Source: Streptomyces sp. DSM 15324 (GTDB lineage Bacteria > Actinomycetota > Actinomycetes > Streptomycetales > Streptomycetaceae). Taken from it: 64,000 nucleotides of DNA. The stretch spans positions 416,800 through 480,799 of the forward strand of contig NZ_KQ949029.1 in NCBI RefSeq assembly GCF_001514285.1. Reading direction: 5' to 3'. The translations under genes were made by a program, and so were the position numbers. Shown here one piece after another: positions 35,143-44,122 of this stretch; the first letter of the stretch is position 1, and every line of letters begins with the position of its first letter. Below the pieces are notes generated by a model. That model worked only from the letters and a program-made list of their open reading frames with translations. It made no database searches and was not told the DNA's origin.

Positions 35143-35595
35143 TCACTCCATCAGGCCGGCGGCCACCGTCGCGCCCAGTTCCCAGCAGGCCCGCAGGTCC
35201 GCCTTGCCGGGTTCCCCGGTGACGGTGACCGGGTCGGCAGCGCTGCGCCAGCCCAGTCCGGTGGTGACGGTCCCGACGGCGCGCACGGCGCCGGTGACGT
35301 CGTTGCCGCCGTGGACGTAGTAGCCGAAGGGGCGCCCCCGGGTGGTGTCGAGGCAGGGGTAGTAGACCTGGTCGAAGAAGTGCTTGAGCGCGCCCGACAT
35401 GTACCCGAGGTTCGCGGGCGTGCCGAGCAGATAGCCGTCGGCCTGGAGGACGTCCGAGGCGGTGGCGGCGAGGGCGGCCCGCCGCACGACCCGTACCCCC
35501 TCGATCTCCGGGTCGGTCGCCCCCGAGAGCACCGCCTCGAACATCGCCTGGCAGTGGGGGGACGGGGTGTGATGAACGATCAGCAAGGTGGCCAC
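35143..35595 (-). CDS. Flavodoxin/NADPH-dependent FMN reductase-like protein
   Basis: 150 aa from GTG 35595; ATG 35658 gives a less plausible basic extension. Flavodoxin-like features: LLIVHHTPSPHCQAMFEAVL at the N-terminus (phosphate-binding loop), then DGYLLGTPANLGYMSGALKHFFDQV, the FMN-contacting loop. It is shorter than WrbA. Probable FMN-binding quinone or metal reductase. It ends 8 bp from the convergent secreted-protein gene. Confidence 0.82.
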   Translation of the reverse strand: MATLLIVHHTPSPHCQAMFEAVLSGATDPEIEGVRVVRRAALAATASDVLQADGYLLGTPANLGYMSGALKHFFDQVYYPCLDTTRGRPFGYYVHGGNDVTGAVRAVGTVTTGLGWRSAADPVTVTGEPGKADLRACWELGATVAAGLME

Positions 35596-35815
35596 GCCAC
35601 CGAACCCTGCCCGCCGGGCCGGCCCACCGCAAGCGCGGGGCACCCGGTCAACCCTCACCCTTCAGTGGTCAAAAAGTCGCGCGGACCTTCGTGTTTCGAA
35701 CGTCCTTGGGCCAGTCCCGGAGCACGCGGCCCTCATGGCGCACGCGGTCCGTACGTTCGGATGCACCAGCGGGACCGGAGGAGTCCGGGCCCGTGCAACC
35801 GGCAGGAGGAGCGCC

Positions 35816-36190
35816 ATGGCGAATGTGGAGATCTCTCTCAAGGAGATGATGACCGCGGTGGAGGGCGCGATGGGGGCCGCCGTCGTGGACTACACGAGCG
35901 GGATGGCTTTGGGCACGATGGGCGGCGGCAAGGACCTCGACCTGGCCGTCGCCGCCGCGGGCAACACCGATGTGATCCGGGCCAAGGTCCGCACCATGGA
36001 ACACCTGGGCCTGAAGGGCGAGATCGAGGACATCCTGATCACCCTGGGCAGCCAGTACCACCTCATCCGGCTCGTCAAGGGCCGTACCGGCAGCGGGCTG
36101 TTCATCTATCTCGTCCTGGACCGGGAGCGCTCCAACCTGGCCATGGCCCGCCACCAGCTCAAGCGCATCGAGAACGAGATCGAGGTGTAG
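35816..36190 (+). CDS. Roadblock/LC7-like protein
   Basis: 124 aa from ATG 35816 with GGAGGAG upstream. Paralog of the 16671 protein (VEGAMGAAVVDYTSGMALGTMGGG, AAAGNTDVIRAKVRT, IEDILITLGSQYHLIRLV, FIYLVLDRERSNLAMARHQL). No other domain. There is no sensor ATPase or GTPase gene next to it; the closest conservon is 2.5 kb downstream. It is followed by an ArsR-like regulator gene. Confidence 0.88.
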   Translation: MANVEISLKEMMTAVEGAMGAAVVDYTSGMALGTMGGGKDLDLAVAAAGNTDVIRAKVRTMEHLGLKGEIEDILITLGSQYHLIRLVKGRTGSGLFIYLVLDRERSNLAMARHQLKRIENEIEV

Positions 36191-36402
36191 CGACTCCACG
36201 GTCCCCGGCTCCGCATGCCCACGAATTGAAGATTTCTTCATCTCGACACATCCAGATCAACGCATCACACGGGTGTGCGGAGCCTCCAACCAGGAGGATC
36301 GGAGCGGGATCCCGACGCAGGACCACGCGCGGCGGCGTACGACGCCGGGCCGCCGCGCGGGCGGGCCCATCCGGCGAACGCGGCAGGAGCGAGCGATTGA
36401 CC

Positions 36403-36771
36403 ATGCAGGTCCCCCTCTATCAGGCCAAGGCCGAGTTCTTCCGCATGCTCGGCCACCCGGTGCGCATCCGGGTCCTCGAACTGCTGCAGGGCGGCCCCGT
36501 CCCCGTACGGGACCTGCTCACCGAGATCGAGATCGAGCCGTCCAGCCTGTCCCAGCAGCTGGCCGTGCTGCGCCGCTCCGGGATCGTGGTGTCGATCCGG
36601 GAGGGGTCGACGGTGAGCTACGCGCTCGCCGGCGGCGACGTGGCCGAACTGCTGCGGGCGGCCCGCCGGATCCTCACCGAACTCCTCGCGGGCCAGAACG
36701 AGCTGCTCGCCGAGCTGCGCCAGGCGGACCCGCCGCTGCCGGTGCCGCAGGGCGGTGGCCGACGGGTGTGA
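36403..36771 (+). CDS. ArsR/SmtB-like transcriptional regulator
   Basis: 122 aa from ATG 36403; TTG 36397 is nearer the GGAG and would add two residues. Winged-helix features: YQAKAEFFRMLGHPVRIRVLELLQ, PVPVRDLLTEIEIEPSSLSQQLAVLRRSGIV and REGSTVSYALAGGDVAELL. There are no Cys, so not a classic metal sensor of the ArsR/CadC kind. The long C-terminal helix probably makes the dimer. No adjacent partner gene, and the target is unknown. Confidence 0.87.
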   Translation: MQVPLYQAKAEFFRMLGHPVRIRVLELLQGGPVPVRDLLTEIEIEPSSLSQQLAVLRRSGIVVSIREGSTVSYALAGGDVAELLRAARRILTELLAGQNELLAELRQADPPLPVPQGGGRRV

Positions 36772-37078
36772 GCCGGGCCTCGCCCTGCTCCCGGCAGCAC
36801 ATCCACACCGTCATCCGCACACCCAACAGCGGCGACCACGGTGTGGACCTGTTCGGGCTGCCCCTGGAGAACGACCACCGGGACCACCGGCTCCCGACCG
36901 AACACCAGAGCGCCATTCGAACGAAACAGACCAAAACGCCACGGTCCGCCACCCCTTCCGCCAGGGAGAAATGTCTACCAGCATGCATGTGCCGAGTCGG
37001 CACAGTGCGGCCGACGGCCTTGCCCGGTGCCGCGCTGGTCCGTCGCCGGGTCCTGGGGACAGCACACGGAGCCGGACG
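36772..37078. other. Intergenic stretch, no gene seen
   Basis: 307 bp between the ArsR-like gene and the gene at 37079. An in-frame ATG at 36971 with GGGAG too close could extend the next gene by 36 residues, but third-position GC is weak there. I see no RNA or repeat. Confidence 0.5.
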
Positions 37079-37546
37079 ATGAGCGATGCGATGTGGGAAC
37101 GCGGCGTGGAGTGGCTCTCCGCCGCGGCGAGGGACCCTCGGGTCTGCAAACGCGAGTGGGACCAGGGCGACGGGATCGCCCTGCTCCAGGCGGGCCGGTA
37201 CTGGGACGTGCTGAGCGTCCCGGACCGGCTCGGCCTGCTCACGCTGGACCTGCTGTGGCAGCCCGCACTGCCGGTACCGGGGCCGACCCTGGTGGACACC
37301 GCGGCCCACCGGGTGGGCTTCTTCCTGCCGCCAGACCCGGGCAGCCGGTGGATCGGGGCCGGGCTGCGGCACGCCCGCCGGGGCTCCTGGGTCGCGGTGC
37401 CCCCGCCGTACCGGCCGGCCCGGTTCCTGGAGTGGCTCGTGCCACCGGACGGCACCGGCGCCCTGCACGCGCCCGTCACACTGGAACTGGCCCTGCGCCA
37501 GGCCAACGGCACCCTTGCCGTACTGACGCCGGTCGGCGCGGACTAG
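37079..37546 (+). CDS. Conserved hypothetical protein
   Basis: 155 aa from ATG 37079, which has GGAG seven bases upstream; ATG 36971 is an alternative. Sequence: WLSAAARDPRVCKREWDQGDG, ALLQAGRYWDVLSVPDRLGL, PGPTLVDTAAHRVGFFLPPDPGSRW and LEWLVPPDGTGALHAP. Similar to the N-terminal part of bifunctional primase/polymerase-like proteins of Streptomyces, but with no catalytic Asp/His set visible, so the role is unknown. Its TAG stop is directly followed by the transposase remnant. Confidence 0.7.
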   Translation: MSDAMWERGVEWLSAAARDPRVCKREWDQGDGIALLQAGRYWDVLSVPDRLGLLTLDLLWQPALPVPGPTLVDTAAHRVGFFLPPDPGSRWIGAGLRHARRGSWVAVPPPYRPARFLEWLVPPDGTGALHAPVTLELALRQANGTLAVLTPVGAD

Positions 37547-37548
37547 AA

Positions 37549-38409
37549 GGGCTGTCGGACTTCGGGACGGTCCAGGAACTGCGGTGCGACCTGCGGTGGA
37601 AGGCCGCCTGCGGGCTGGGCCTTCACGACATGGCGTTCGACCCGTCGCTGCTGGCCTACTTCCGCCGCCGGCTGGCCCGTTCCGCCCGCCCGAACCGGAT
37701 CTTCGAGGCCGTGCGCGAGGTCGTGAAGGCCACCGGTGTCCTCAAGGGCAAGCACCGCAGGGCGCTGGACTCCACCGTGCTGGACGACGCGGTCGCCACC
37801 CAGGACACCGTCACCCAGATCATCGCCGCCGTGCGGGCGGTGATCCGTGAGGTCCCCGGCGCGGACGCGGTCGCCGCTGCGCAGTGCACCGCGCACGACT
37901 ACAGCGACCCGGGCAAGCCCCGCATCGCCTGGAACGACGAGCAGGCCCGCGCCGCTCTGGTCGACACGCTGGTCACCGATGCCCTGCGGCTGCTGGGCCA
38001 CCTGCCCGAACAGCAACTCGGCGAGAAGGCAGCCAACGCGGTGGGCATCCTTGCCCTGGTCGCCGGCCAGGACGTCGAGCCGGCCGAGGACTCCGACGGC
38101 CGCGACGGACGCCGGCGCATCACCCGGGGCACCGCCCCTGGCCGGGTGGTCTCCACCGTCGATCCCGAAGCCCGCCACGTCCACAAGACCCGCTCCCGCC
38201 GGCAGGACGGCTTCAAGGCCCACCTGGCCGTCGAGCCCGAGACGGGCTTATACACCGCCGTCGCCCTGCGGCCCGGCGCCGGAGCCGAGCACCACGAGGC
38301 CGCCGTCGGCCTGGACCTCCTCGCCGAGGAGGACGACTCGCTGGACGTCTTCGGCGACACCGCCTACTCCACCGGCGACGCCCGCCAGGCCCTGCAATCG
38401 ATCTTCTAG
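37549..38409 (+). pseudogene. IS1182-type transposase remnant, truncated at both ends
   Basis: The open frame reads from the middle of the family (GLSDFGTVQELRCDLRWKAA, RPNRIFEAVREVVKATG, HRRALDSTVLDDAVA, the Asp-containing catalytic region QDGFKAHLAVEPETGL) to LDVFGDTAYSTGDARQALQSIF and then TAG. Compared with full-length IS1182 transposases (about 500 aa), roughly the first 80 and last 150 or more residues are missing. The left edge is within a few bases of the preceding gene's stop. No terminal inverted repeats are visible. It cannot be active. Confidence 0.8.
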
Positions 38410-38641
38410 GGCGTGTTTCGCGACAGCGACACCCGGCCGCCGCCAGGAACAGGGATCGCTCCCCGTTTTCAACTCACTTATGGGCAACGGCATTTCAGGC
38501 ACTCGGCGCAGAACCGAACAGAAGCCGGTCGGTTTCGCGCTGAACTCTCGCCCAACCGGGCAAGAGCGGCCGATGACGGTGTGTACTGTGCTGCGAGAAC
38601 CCCGATGCGACCCCTTTCTGGAACCACTGGAACCCGAATCG

Positions 38642-40045
38642 ATGATCGAATTACCGGACCTGGTGGCCGGCGGTCTGACCGTCGGCACACTGTCCGCGTT
38701 CGCCCTCGGCGGCGGCCTGCTGCGGGCCCGGAGGCAACGCGCCCACGCGCAGGCCGAGACAGCCGCCCTGCGCACCCGACTCGACGGAACCGTCAGGGCG
38801 TTCACGGCAGAGGTCGAGCATCTGGCGGCGCACCGGGTACCCGCCGCCGCCCGCCAGGTGGCCCATCGGCACCTCGACGTCCCGGGCCCGTTGCAGCCGT
38901 TGACCGTCGGCACCCCGCTCGGCATCGCCCTGGAGAACGTGCTCCTCGCGCTCCAGTCCGAGGTGCTCGCGCAGCGCACCCGGGTGGACGCCGCCGCGCA
39001 GGCCGGGATGCGCGGCGCCACCCGGGAGATCCAGGCGGCCCTGTACCGCCTCCAGGACGCCCTGCGCGTGCTGCAGCAGCGCTACGACGACCCGGAGCTG
39101 GCCCAGACCCTGTTCCGGCTCGACCACGAGAACGAGCAGTCGCTGCGCCGCGCCCAGGTCACCGCGGTGGTCTGCGGGGCCTGGGTGGGGCTCGCCCGCG
39201 AGGAGTCCCACGTCGTGGACGCGGTGACCGGCGGCCAGGCCCGGCTCGCGGGGTACCAGCGGGTGCGGGTCCACAACCACCTGGAGCCCGGCACCGCCCT
39301 CGTCTCGCACGCCGTGGAGCCGGTCGCGATCATCGTCGCCGAACTGCTCGACAACGCGCTGCGCCACTCCTCCCCCGACACCGACGTCGTGGTCGGCCTG
39401 GAGCACGTCCACCACGGGGTGTGCGTCACCGTCGACGACGCGGGCCTCGGCATGACCCGCGACGAACGCGAGCGCGCCCAGCGGCTGGTGGCCGGCGACG
39501 AGCCGATCCTGCTGACCGGGCTGGGCGATCCGCCGCGCATGGGACTGGCCGCGATCGGCCGCCTCACCCGCCAGTTCGACCTCGGCGTCGACGTCTCCTC
39601 GGCCTCCCCCTACGGCGGGGTGCGCGCGGTGCTGCGCGTCGAGAGCCATCTGCTGAGCAGGATCGACCCCGAGGAGCGGCCCCCGGCGGCCAGCGCCCCG
39701 CGCACCACGCGCCGGACGGCCCCTGAACGCACCTCGCCCTCCCACACGTACGGAACGGAGAACCAGGACGCGGAGCCCGCCGGGCACCACGGCTCCCGGG
39801 ACGCCGACGGCCTGCCCCAGCGGCGTCGCCGTTCCCGCGCGGCCGTGGCCGAGGACTCCGCGGCCGTCCGGCCGGCCCGCCGTCCGGAGGAGGCCGCCGC
39901 CGCACTCGGCGCGCTTCAGTCCGGCACCGCGGCGGCCCGCTCCGGCGCGGACGAGCCGGCCACCGGGCAGGTGGCCGGAGACGGCACAGACGCCACAGAC
40001 GAGACCGACCAGACCGACCACGCAGAAGGAGGAGCGGCCCGATGA
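38642..40045 (+). CDS. cvnA: Conservon sensor-like ATPase (CvnA)
   Basis: 467 aa from ATG 38642 (MIELPDLVAGGLTVGTLSAF, one N-terminal membrane segment); ATG 38573 adds 23 residues, but the likely -10 (TACTGT, 38584) lies within it. A coiled middle is followed by a HATPase domain: N-box AIIVAELLDNALRHSS, G-box VDDAGLGMTR, and GLAAIGRLTRQFDLGV. No phospho-His domain and no response regulator: typical CvnA, thought to behave like a membrane receptor. A long charged tail ends the protein. It overlaps the next gene (ATGA). Confidence 0.93.
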   Translation: MIELPDLVAGGLTVGTLSAFALGGGLLRARRQRAHAQAETAALRTRLDGTVRAFTAEVEHLAAHRVPAAARQVAHRHLDVPGPLQPLTVGTPLGIALENVLLALQSEVLAQRTRVDAAAQAGMRGATREIQAALYRLQDALRVLQQRYDDPELAQTLFRLDHENEQSLRRAQVTAVVCGAWVGLAREESHVVDAVTGGQARLAGYQRVRVHNHLEPGTALVSHAVEPVAIIVAELLDNALRHSSPDTDVVVGLEHVHHGVCVTVDDAGLGMTRDERERAQRLVAGDEPILLTGLGDPPRMGLAAIGRLTRQFDLGVDVSSASPYGGVRAVLRVESHLLSRIDPEERPPAASAPRTTRRTAPERTSPSHTYGTENQDAEPAGHHGSRDADGLPQRRRRSRAAVAEDSAAVRPARRPEEAAAALGALQSGTAAARSGADEPATGQVAGDGTDATDETDQTDHAEGGAAR

Positions 40046-40464
40046 CCAGCCGCGACACGGGCGACACCGCATGGGTGCTGGAGCCGATCCTGCAGGTGCC
40101 GCACGTGGTGGCCGCCGTCATGCTCACCCGGGACGGCCTCGTGACGGGGTACACCGACGCGCTGTCGCAGCCGTCGGCCGAACGGGTGGCCGCCATCACC
40201 AGCACCGTACAGGGGGCGTGCCGGACGGCCTCGGCCGCCTTCGCCGACCGGGAACGGGCGGAGGTCCGGCAGATCGTCATCGAGTCCGACCACGGGTACG
40301 TCCTCATCGTGCCGACGGACCACGGCACCTGTGTCGCCGCGTACGGCGGTGTCGAGGCGCGCCTCGACCTGCTGGCGCACCGGGTGCACTCCCAGGTGGC
40401 GCGACTGGGAGAGAAGGCCATGGCGGCCGCGCCCAGAGGAGCCGACGACAACGCTCCGGCATGA
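40042..40464 (+). CDS. cvnB: Conservon roadblock protein (CvnB)
   Basis: 140 aa. Roadblock features: VPHVVAAVMLTRDGLVTGYTD, AERVAAITSTVQGACRTAS and QIVIESDHGYVLIVPTDHGT. CvnB proteins bind CvnD and are related to MglB. The start overlaps the stop of cvnA, and its stop (TGA) overlaps the cvnC start, so translation is coupled through the operon. Confidence 0.93.
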   Translation: MTSRDTGDTAWVLEPILQVPHVVAAVMLTRDGLVTGYTDALSQPSAERVAAITSTVQGACRTASAAFADRERAEVRQIVIESDHGYVLIVPTDHGTCVAAYGGVEARLDLLAHRVHSQVARLGEKAMAAAPRGADDNAPA

Positions 40465-40847
40465 CCGGACGCCCGGCCGGCCGCCCCCTGGTCCCCGCGT
40501 ATCTGTCGACCGGGGGCGTGGCCCGGCCCAGCCGCCCGCACATGGAGCGGCTGACGGTGCTCGCCCTCACCGGCGATCCGCTGCCCCGAGGTACCCCCGA
40601 CGGACTGCCCGAGGTACTGCCCGCCGCCGGACTCGCCCTGCTGGAAGCCCTGGAGGGCGGCTCGCTGGCCGTGGTGGAGGCGGCGGCGTTGCTGCGGCTC
40701 CCGGTGTCCGCGGTGCGGGTGCTGGCGGCCGAGCTCGAAGACCGGCACCTGGTACTCGCCCGGCCGCCCATCCCGCCCGCCGGGCGGTTCGACCCCGACC
40801 TGCTGAAGAGAGTGGCCGATGGCCTCCGCGCCCTCAAGCACGACTAG
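40461..40847 (+). CDS. cvnC: Conservon DUF742 protein (CvnC)
   Basis: 128 aa. DUF742 features: LVPAYLSTGG at the N-terminus, LEALEGGSLAVVEAAALLRLPVSAVRVLAAELEDRHLV (winged-helix-like, MarR-like) and a C-terminal FDPDLLKRVADGLRAL. The DUF742 partner in conservons is thought to couple the sensor to the GTPase. Overlaps both neighbours (4 bp with cvnB, 29 bp with cvnD). Confidence 0.92.
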   Translation: MTGRPAGRPLVPAYLSTGGVARPSRPHMERLTVLALTGDPLPRGTPDGLPEVLPAAGLALLEALEGGSLAVVEAAALLRLPVSAVRVLAAELEDRHLVLARPPIPPAGRFDPDLLKRVADGLRALKHD

Positions 40848-41466
40848 CGCACCCTCAGGCACGACCGGCGCGCCCGGCGAGACGGATCGCGTCCATCTTC
40901 CCGACACCGCCCGCGACCTGGTGAAGATCCTCGTCGCGGGGCCGTTCGGAGTGGGCAAGACGACCCTGATCGGCTCCGTGTCGGAGATCCGGCCGCTGCA
41001 CACCGAGGAGCATCTGAGCGAGGCGTCCGCGCAGGTGGACGATCTGGCGGGGGTGCGGGACAAGACGACGACGACCGTCGCGATCGACTTCGGCCGGGTC
41101 AGCCTGCCCGGCGGGGTGGTGCTCTATCTGTTCGGCACGCCCGGACAGGAGCGGTTCCGGGCCCTGTGGGACGACATCGCCTACGGGGCGCTGGGCGCGC
41201 TGGTCCTGGTGGACAGCCGCCGTATCGACGCCTCCTTCGACGTGCTGGGGCTGGTCGAGGAGAGCGGACTGCCGTACGCGGTGGCGTTCAACGAGTTCCC
41301 GGACGCGCCCCGGCACCACGGGGTGGAGCGGCTGCGCCGGGCCCTGGACCTGGAGGCGGACACCCCGATGGTGACCTGCGACGCCCGGGACGCGAACTCC
41401 TCGATCGACGCGTTACTGGCGCTGGTCGACCATCTGCTCACCCGAGACCCGGTGGAGACCCCGTGA
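40819..41466 (+). CDS. cvnD: Conservon Ras-like GTPase (CvnD)
   Basis: 215 aa. Disordered Ser/Thr start, then LVKILVAGPFGVGKTTLIG (P-loop at 41-49), TTTTVAIDFGRV (switch I), YLFGTPGQERFRALWDD (switch II with the Gln), and VAFNEFPDAPRHH in the place of the NKxD motif. That loop has N-E-F-P instead of NKxD, as in other CvnD/MglA-like proteins. It works with CvnB/C as a switch. The C-terminal TGA overlaps the GTG of the P450 gene. Confidence 0.93.
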   Translation: MASAPSSTTSAPSGTTGAPGETDRVHLPDTARDLVKILVAGPFGVGKTTLIGSVSEIRPLHTEEHLSEASAQVDDLAGVRDKTTTTVAIDFGRVSLPGGVVLYLFGTPGQERFRALWDDIAYGALGALVLVDSRRIDASFDVLGLVEESGLPYAVAFNEFPDAPRHHGVERLRRALDLEADTPMVTCDARDANSSIDALLALVDHLLTRDPVETP

Positions 41467-42707
41467 CCACCTATCCCGCGGACCGGCGGGACTTCTCGCG
41501 TTCGGCGCCGGTGCGCCTGTGGGAGGAGGGCTTCGCCTCGGACCCGCGCCACTACTACGGCGCGCTGCGCGCCCAGGGCCCGGTGGGCTGGGCGGAGCTG
41601 GCGCCCGGGGTGCCGGCGTACGTGGTCACGGACCGGCGGGCCGCGTTGGACGTGCTGCACGACGAGGAGACGTTCTCGCACGACCCGAGGGCCTGGGAGA
41701 CGACCGTCCCGGCCGACTCACCGGTGCTCGGCATGATGCGCTGGCGGCCCAACGCGCTGTTCTCCGACGGCGCCGCCCATGTCCGCTACCGCACCACCCT
41801 GATCGATGTGTTCGACCTGGTGGAGCCGCACGATCTGCGCGGCCGGGTGCACCGCGCGGTACGGCTGCTCGCGGACCGGATCGGTCCGCTGGGCGAGGCG
41901 GACCTGGTGGGGGACTTCGCGCGGCCGCTGCTGGCGCTGGTGCTCAACGACCTGTTCGGGCTGCCCGACCACGAGGGCGACCGGCTCAACGACAGCCTGG
42001 GGAAGATGATGGAGGGCGGCGCGCAGGCCGCCGAGGGCGAGGCCCAGTACGCGCAGTACGTCCTGGAGCTGATCGCCGCCAAGGCAGGGACGCCGGGGGA
42101 CGACCTGCCGAGCCGGCTGCTGGCGCATCCGGCCCGGCTCACCCGCGAGGAGGTCACCTGGCAGGTGTTCCTCACCCTCGGGGCCGGCTACGAGCCGACC
42201 GCGAACCTGCTGTCCAACACCCTGTCCCGGATCCTCGGCAACCCGGCCTACTACTCCACCCTCACCAGCGGCGCGCGTCCGGTGCTGGACGCGGTGGTGG
42301 AGGTGCTCCACCACGAGACGCCGCTGGCCAACTACGGCGTCTACTACGCGCGCAGACCCGTCTCCTTCCACGGGGTGTGGCTGCGCGACGCGGTACCCGT
42401 CGTGGTGTCGTACGGGGCGCTCGGGCACTTCTCGGAGCAGGGGGTCACCGACGGCCGGCATCCGAACGACGCCTCGCACCTGTCCTGGGGCGCGGGCGCA
42501 CACGCCTGTCCGGTCAAGCAGCACACGCTGCTGCTCGTCACGGAGGCCATCGAACAGCTCACCCAGTGGCTGCCGGACCTGGACCCGGTGCTGCCCCGGG
42601 CTCGGCTGTCCTGGCGACCCGGGCCGTTCCATCGCTCGCTGACCGCCCTGCCCGTCCGTTTCAGCCCCCTCTCGCCCTCTTCCGACCAGCCAGGAGTGTC
42701 CTCGTGA
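41463..42707 (+). CDS. Cytochrome P450 of CYP157 type
   Basis: 414 aa from GTG 41463. Haem-binding loop SWGAGAHACPVK (Cys349) and I-helix TLGAGYEPTANLL (Thr246). The K-helix has VVEVLHHETP: E280-V-L-H283, so the otherwise universal ExxR is ExxH. Loss of the ExxR Arg is the mark of CYP157 P450s in Streptomyces conservons. It may still fold with haem but the reaction is unknown. Coupled to cvnD (GTGA) and to the next P450 gene (GTGA). Confidence 0.93.
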   Translation: MTTYPADRRDFSRSAPVRLWEEGFASDPRHYYGALRAQGPVGWAELAPGVPAYVVTDRRAALDVLHDEETFSHDPRAWETTVPADSPVLGMMRWRPNALFSDGAAHVRYRTTLIDVFDLVEPHDLRGRVHRAVRLLADRIGPLGEADLVGDFARPLLALVLNDLFGLPDHEGDRLNDSLGKMMEGGAQAAEGEAQYAQYVLELIAAKAGTPGDDLPSRLLAHPARLTREEVTWQVFLTLGAGYEPTANLLSNTLSRILGNPAYYSTLTSGARPVLDAVVEVLHHETPLANYGVYYARRPVSFHGVWLRDAVPVVVSYGALGHFSEQGVTDGRHPNDASHLSWGAGAHACPVKQHTLLLVTEAIEQLTQWLPDLDPVLPRARLSWRPGPFHRSLTALPVRFSPLSPSSDQPGVSS

Positions 42708-43921
42708 CCGTGACCGACCGCATCGCCCTCGACACGCTCGGCGCCGACATCACCGCCGAGAGCGCCCGGCTGCGTGCCCTCGGGCCCGTCGTGCCCGTCG
42801 AGCTGCCCGGCGGCATCCCCGCCTGGGCGCCCACCGGGTACGACACGCTGAAGCAGCTGATCCTCGACCCCGAGGTCAGCAAGGACCCGCGCCGGCACTG
42901 GCGGCTGTGGCCGGAGCTCGGCGAGCACCCCTCCTGGGCCTGGATCCTCGGCTGGGTCGGGGTGGTCAACATGCTGTCGACGTACGGCGCCGACCACACC
43001 CGGCTGCGCAAGCTGGTGGCGCCGAGCTTCACGCACCGGCGCACCGAGGCGCTGCGGGAGCGGGTGGAGGCCGTCACCGCCGAGCTGCTGGACGACCTGG
43101 AACGGGGCGGCGAGGTGGTGGACCTGAAGGCCGGGCTGGCGCATCCGCTGCCGATGCGGATCATCTGCGAGCTGTTCGGGGTGCCGGAGGGGATGCGGGA
43201 CGCCGTCGGCCGGCTGATAGCGGCGCTCATGGACACTTCGAACACGAGCCCGGAGCACGCCGCGTTCGTGCAGGAGCGGATCGGCACGGTCCTGGGCGGG
43301 CTGATCGCCCACAAGACGGAGCAGCCGGGCGACGACATGACGACCGAGCTGATCCGGGTGCGCGACGAGGAGGGGGACCGCCTCAGCGACGAGGAGCTGC
43401 TGTACACACTGCTGCTGGTCATCGGGGCCGGGTTCGAGACGACCGTGAACCTGGTCGGGAACGCGGTGGTGGCGCTGCTGGGGCGGCCCGAGCAGCTGGC
43501 GGCGGTGCGCGCCGGGGAGATCTCCTGGGACGCGGTCATCGACGAGACGCTGCGGGCGCACCCGTCGATCGCCTCGCTGCCGCTGCGGTTCGCGGTGAGC
43601 GATCTGAAGGTCGGCGAGGTGACGATCCCGGCCGGGGACGCGATCATCACGACGTACGCCGCGGCGAACCTGGATCCCGAGCACTACGGACCGGACGCGG
43701 ACGTGTTCGACGCGACGCGGGCGGCGGAGGACCACCTGTCGTTCGGGATCGGGGTGCACCGGTGCATCGGGGCGCCGCTGGCCCGGATGGAGGCGTCGAT
43801 CGCGCTGCGCACCCTCTTCGAGCGCTTCCCCGAGCTGAGCGCGGCCGACGGGAAGCTGGAGCAGGTGCCGTCGTTCATCGCGTTCGGCTGGCAGGAGATC
43901 CCGGTCCGGCTGCGCGGCTGA
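42704..43921 (+). CDS. Cytochrome P450 of CYP154 type
   Basis: 405 aa from GTG 42704. Full P450 set: I-helix VIGAGFETTVNL (Thr247), K-helix ExxR (E281-T-L-R284) and haem loop FGIGVHRCIGAPLARM (Cys354). CYP154 members are the usual partner of CYP157 in conservons, and some oxidise steroids or macrolide-like molecules. Last gene of the operon, followed by the hairpin at 43927. Redox partners are not in the window. Confidence 0.94.
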   Translation: MTVTDRIALDTLGADITAESARLRALGPVVPVELPGGIPAWAPTGYDTLKQLILDPEVSKDPRRHWRLWPELGEHPSWAWILGWVGVVNMLSTYGADHTRLRKLVAPSFTHRRTEALRERVEAVTAELLDDLERGGEVVDLKAGLAHPLPMRIICELFGVPEGMRDAVGRLIAALMDTSNTSPEHAAFVQERIGTVLGGLIAHKTEQPGDDMTTELIRVRDEEGDRLSDEELLYTLLLVIGAGFETTVNLVGNAVVALLGRPEQLAAVRAGEISWDAVIDETLRAHPSIASLPLRFAVSDLKVGEVTIPAGDAIITTYAAANLDPEHYGPDADVFDATRAAEDHLSFGIGVHRCIGAPLARMEASIALRTLFERFPELSAADGKLEQVPSFIAFGWQEIPVRLRG

Positions 43922-43926
43922 GGACG

Positions 43927-43974
43927 ACCGCGGGGGCTGCGACCAGACCCCCGTGCCGGTCGCACCCCCGCGGT
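43927..43974 (+). terminator. Strong hairpin terminator of the conservon operon
   Basis: ACCGCGGGGGCTGCGACC and GGTCGCACCCCCGCGGT pair over 17 bp with one bulged C, starting 6 bp after the CYP154 stop. GC-rich stem without a T-run. Confidence 0.85.
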
Positions 43975-44122
43975 ACCTCGAACCTACGTGCCGCGGGACG
44001 GGGATGTGAATCGTGGCGGTGCCCGTTCGCGGGCGCCGAGGACTCAGTTGTGCACAGATGAGTCCGGATGGCCCGATTCCCCATCCGGGACCCGGACGGG
44101 ACCCGGCCGGTCCGACGGCCCG

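Noticed and set aside
35816..36771. LC7 gene and ArsR-like gene as part of the conservon
   Set aside because: They are separated from cvnA by two unrelated genes and by about 2.4 kb, including the transposase remnant; the LC7 is more like the 16671 copy than CvnB.
36971..37078. N-terminal extension of the gene at 37079 (start ATG 36971)
   Set aside because: The ribosome binding site is too close to that ATG and codon bias is weak; ATG 37079 has well-spaced GGAG.
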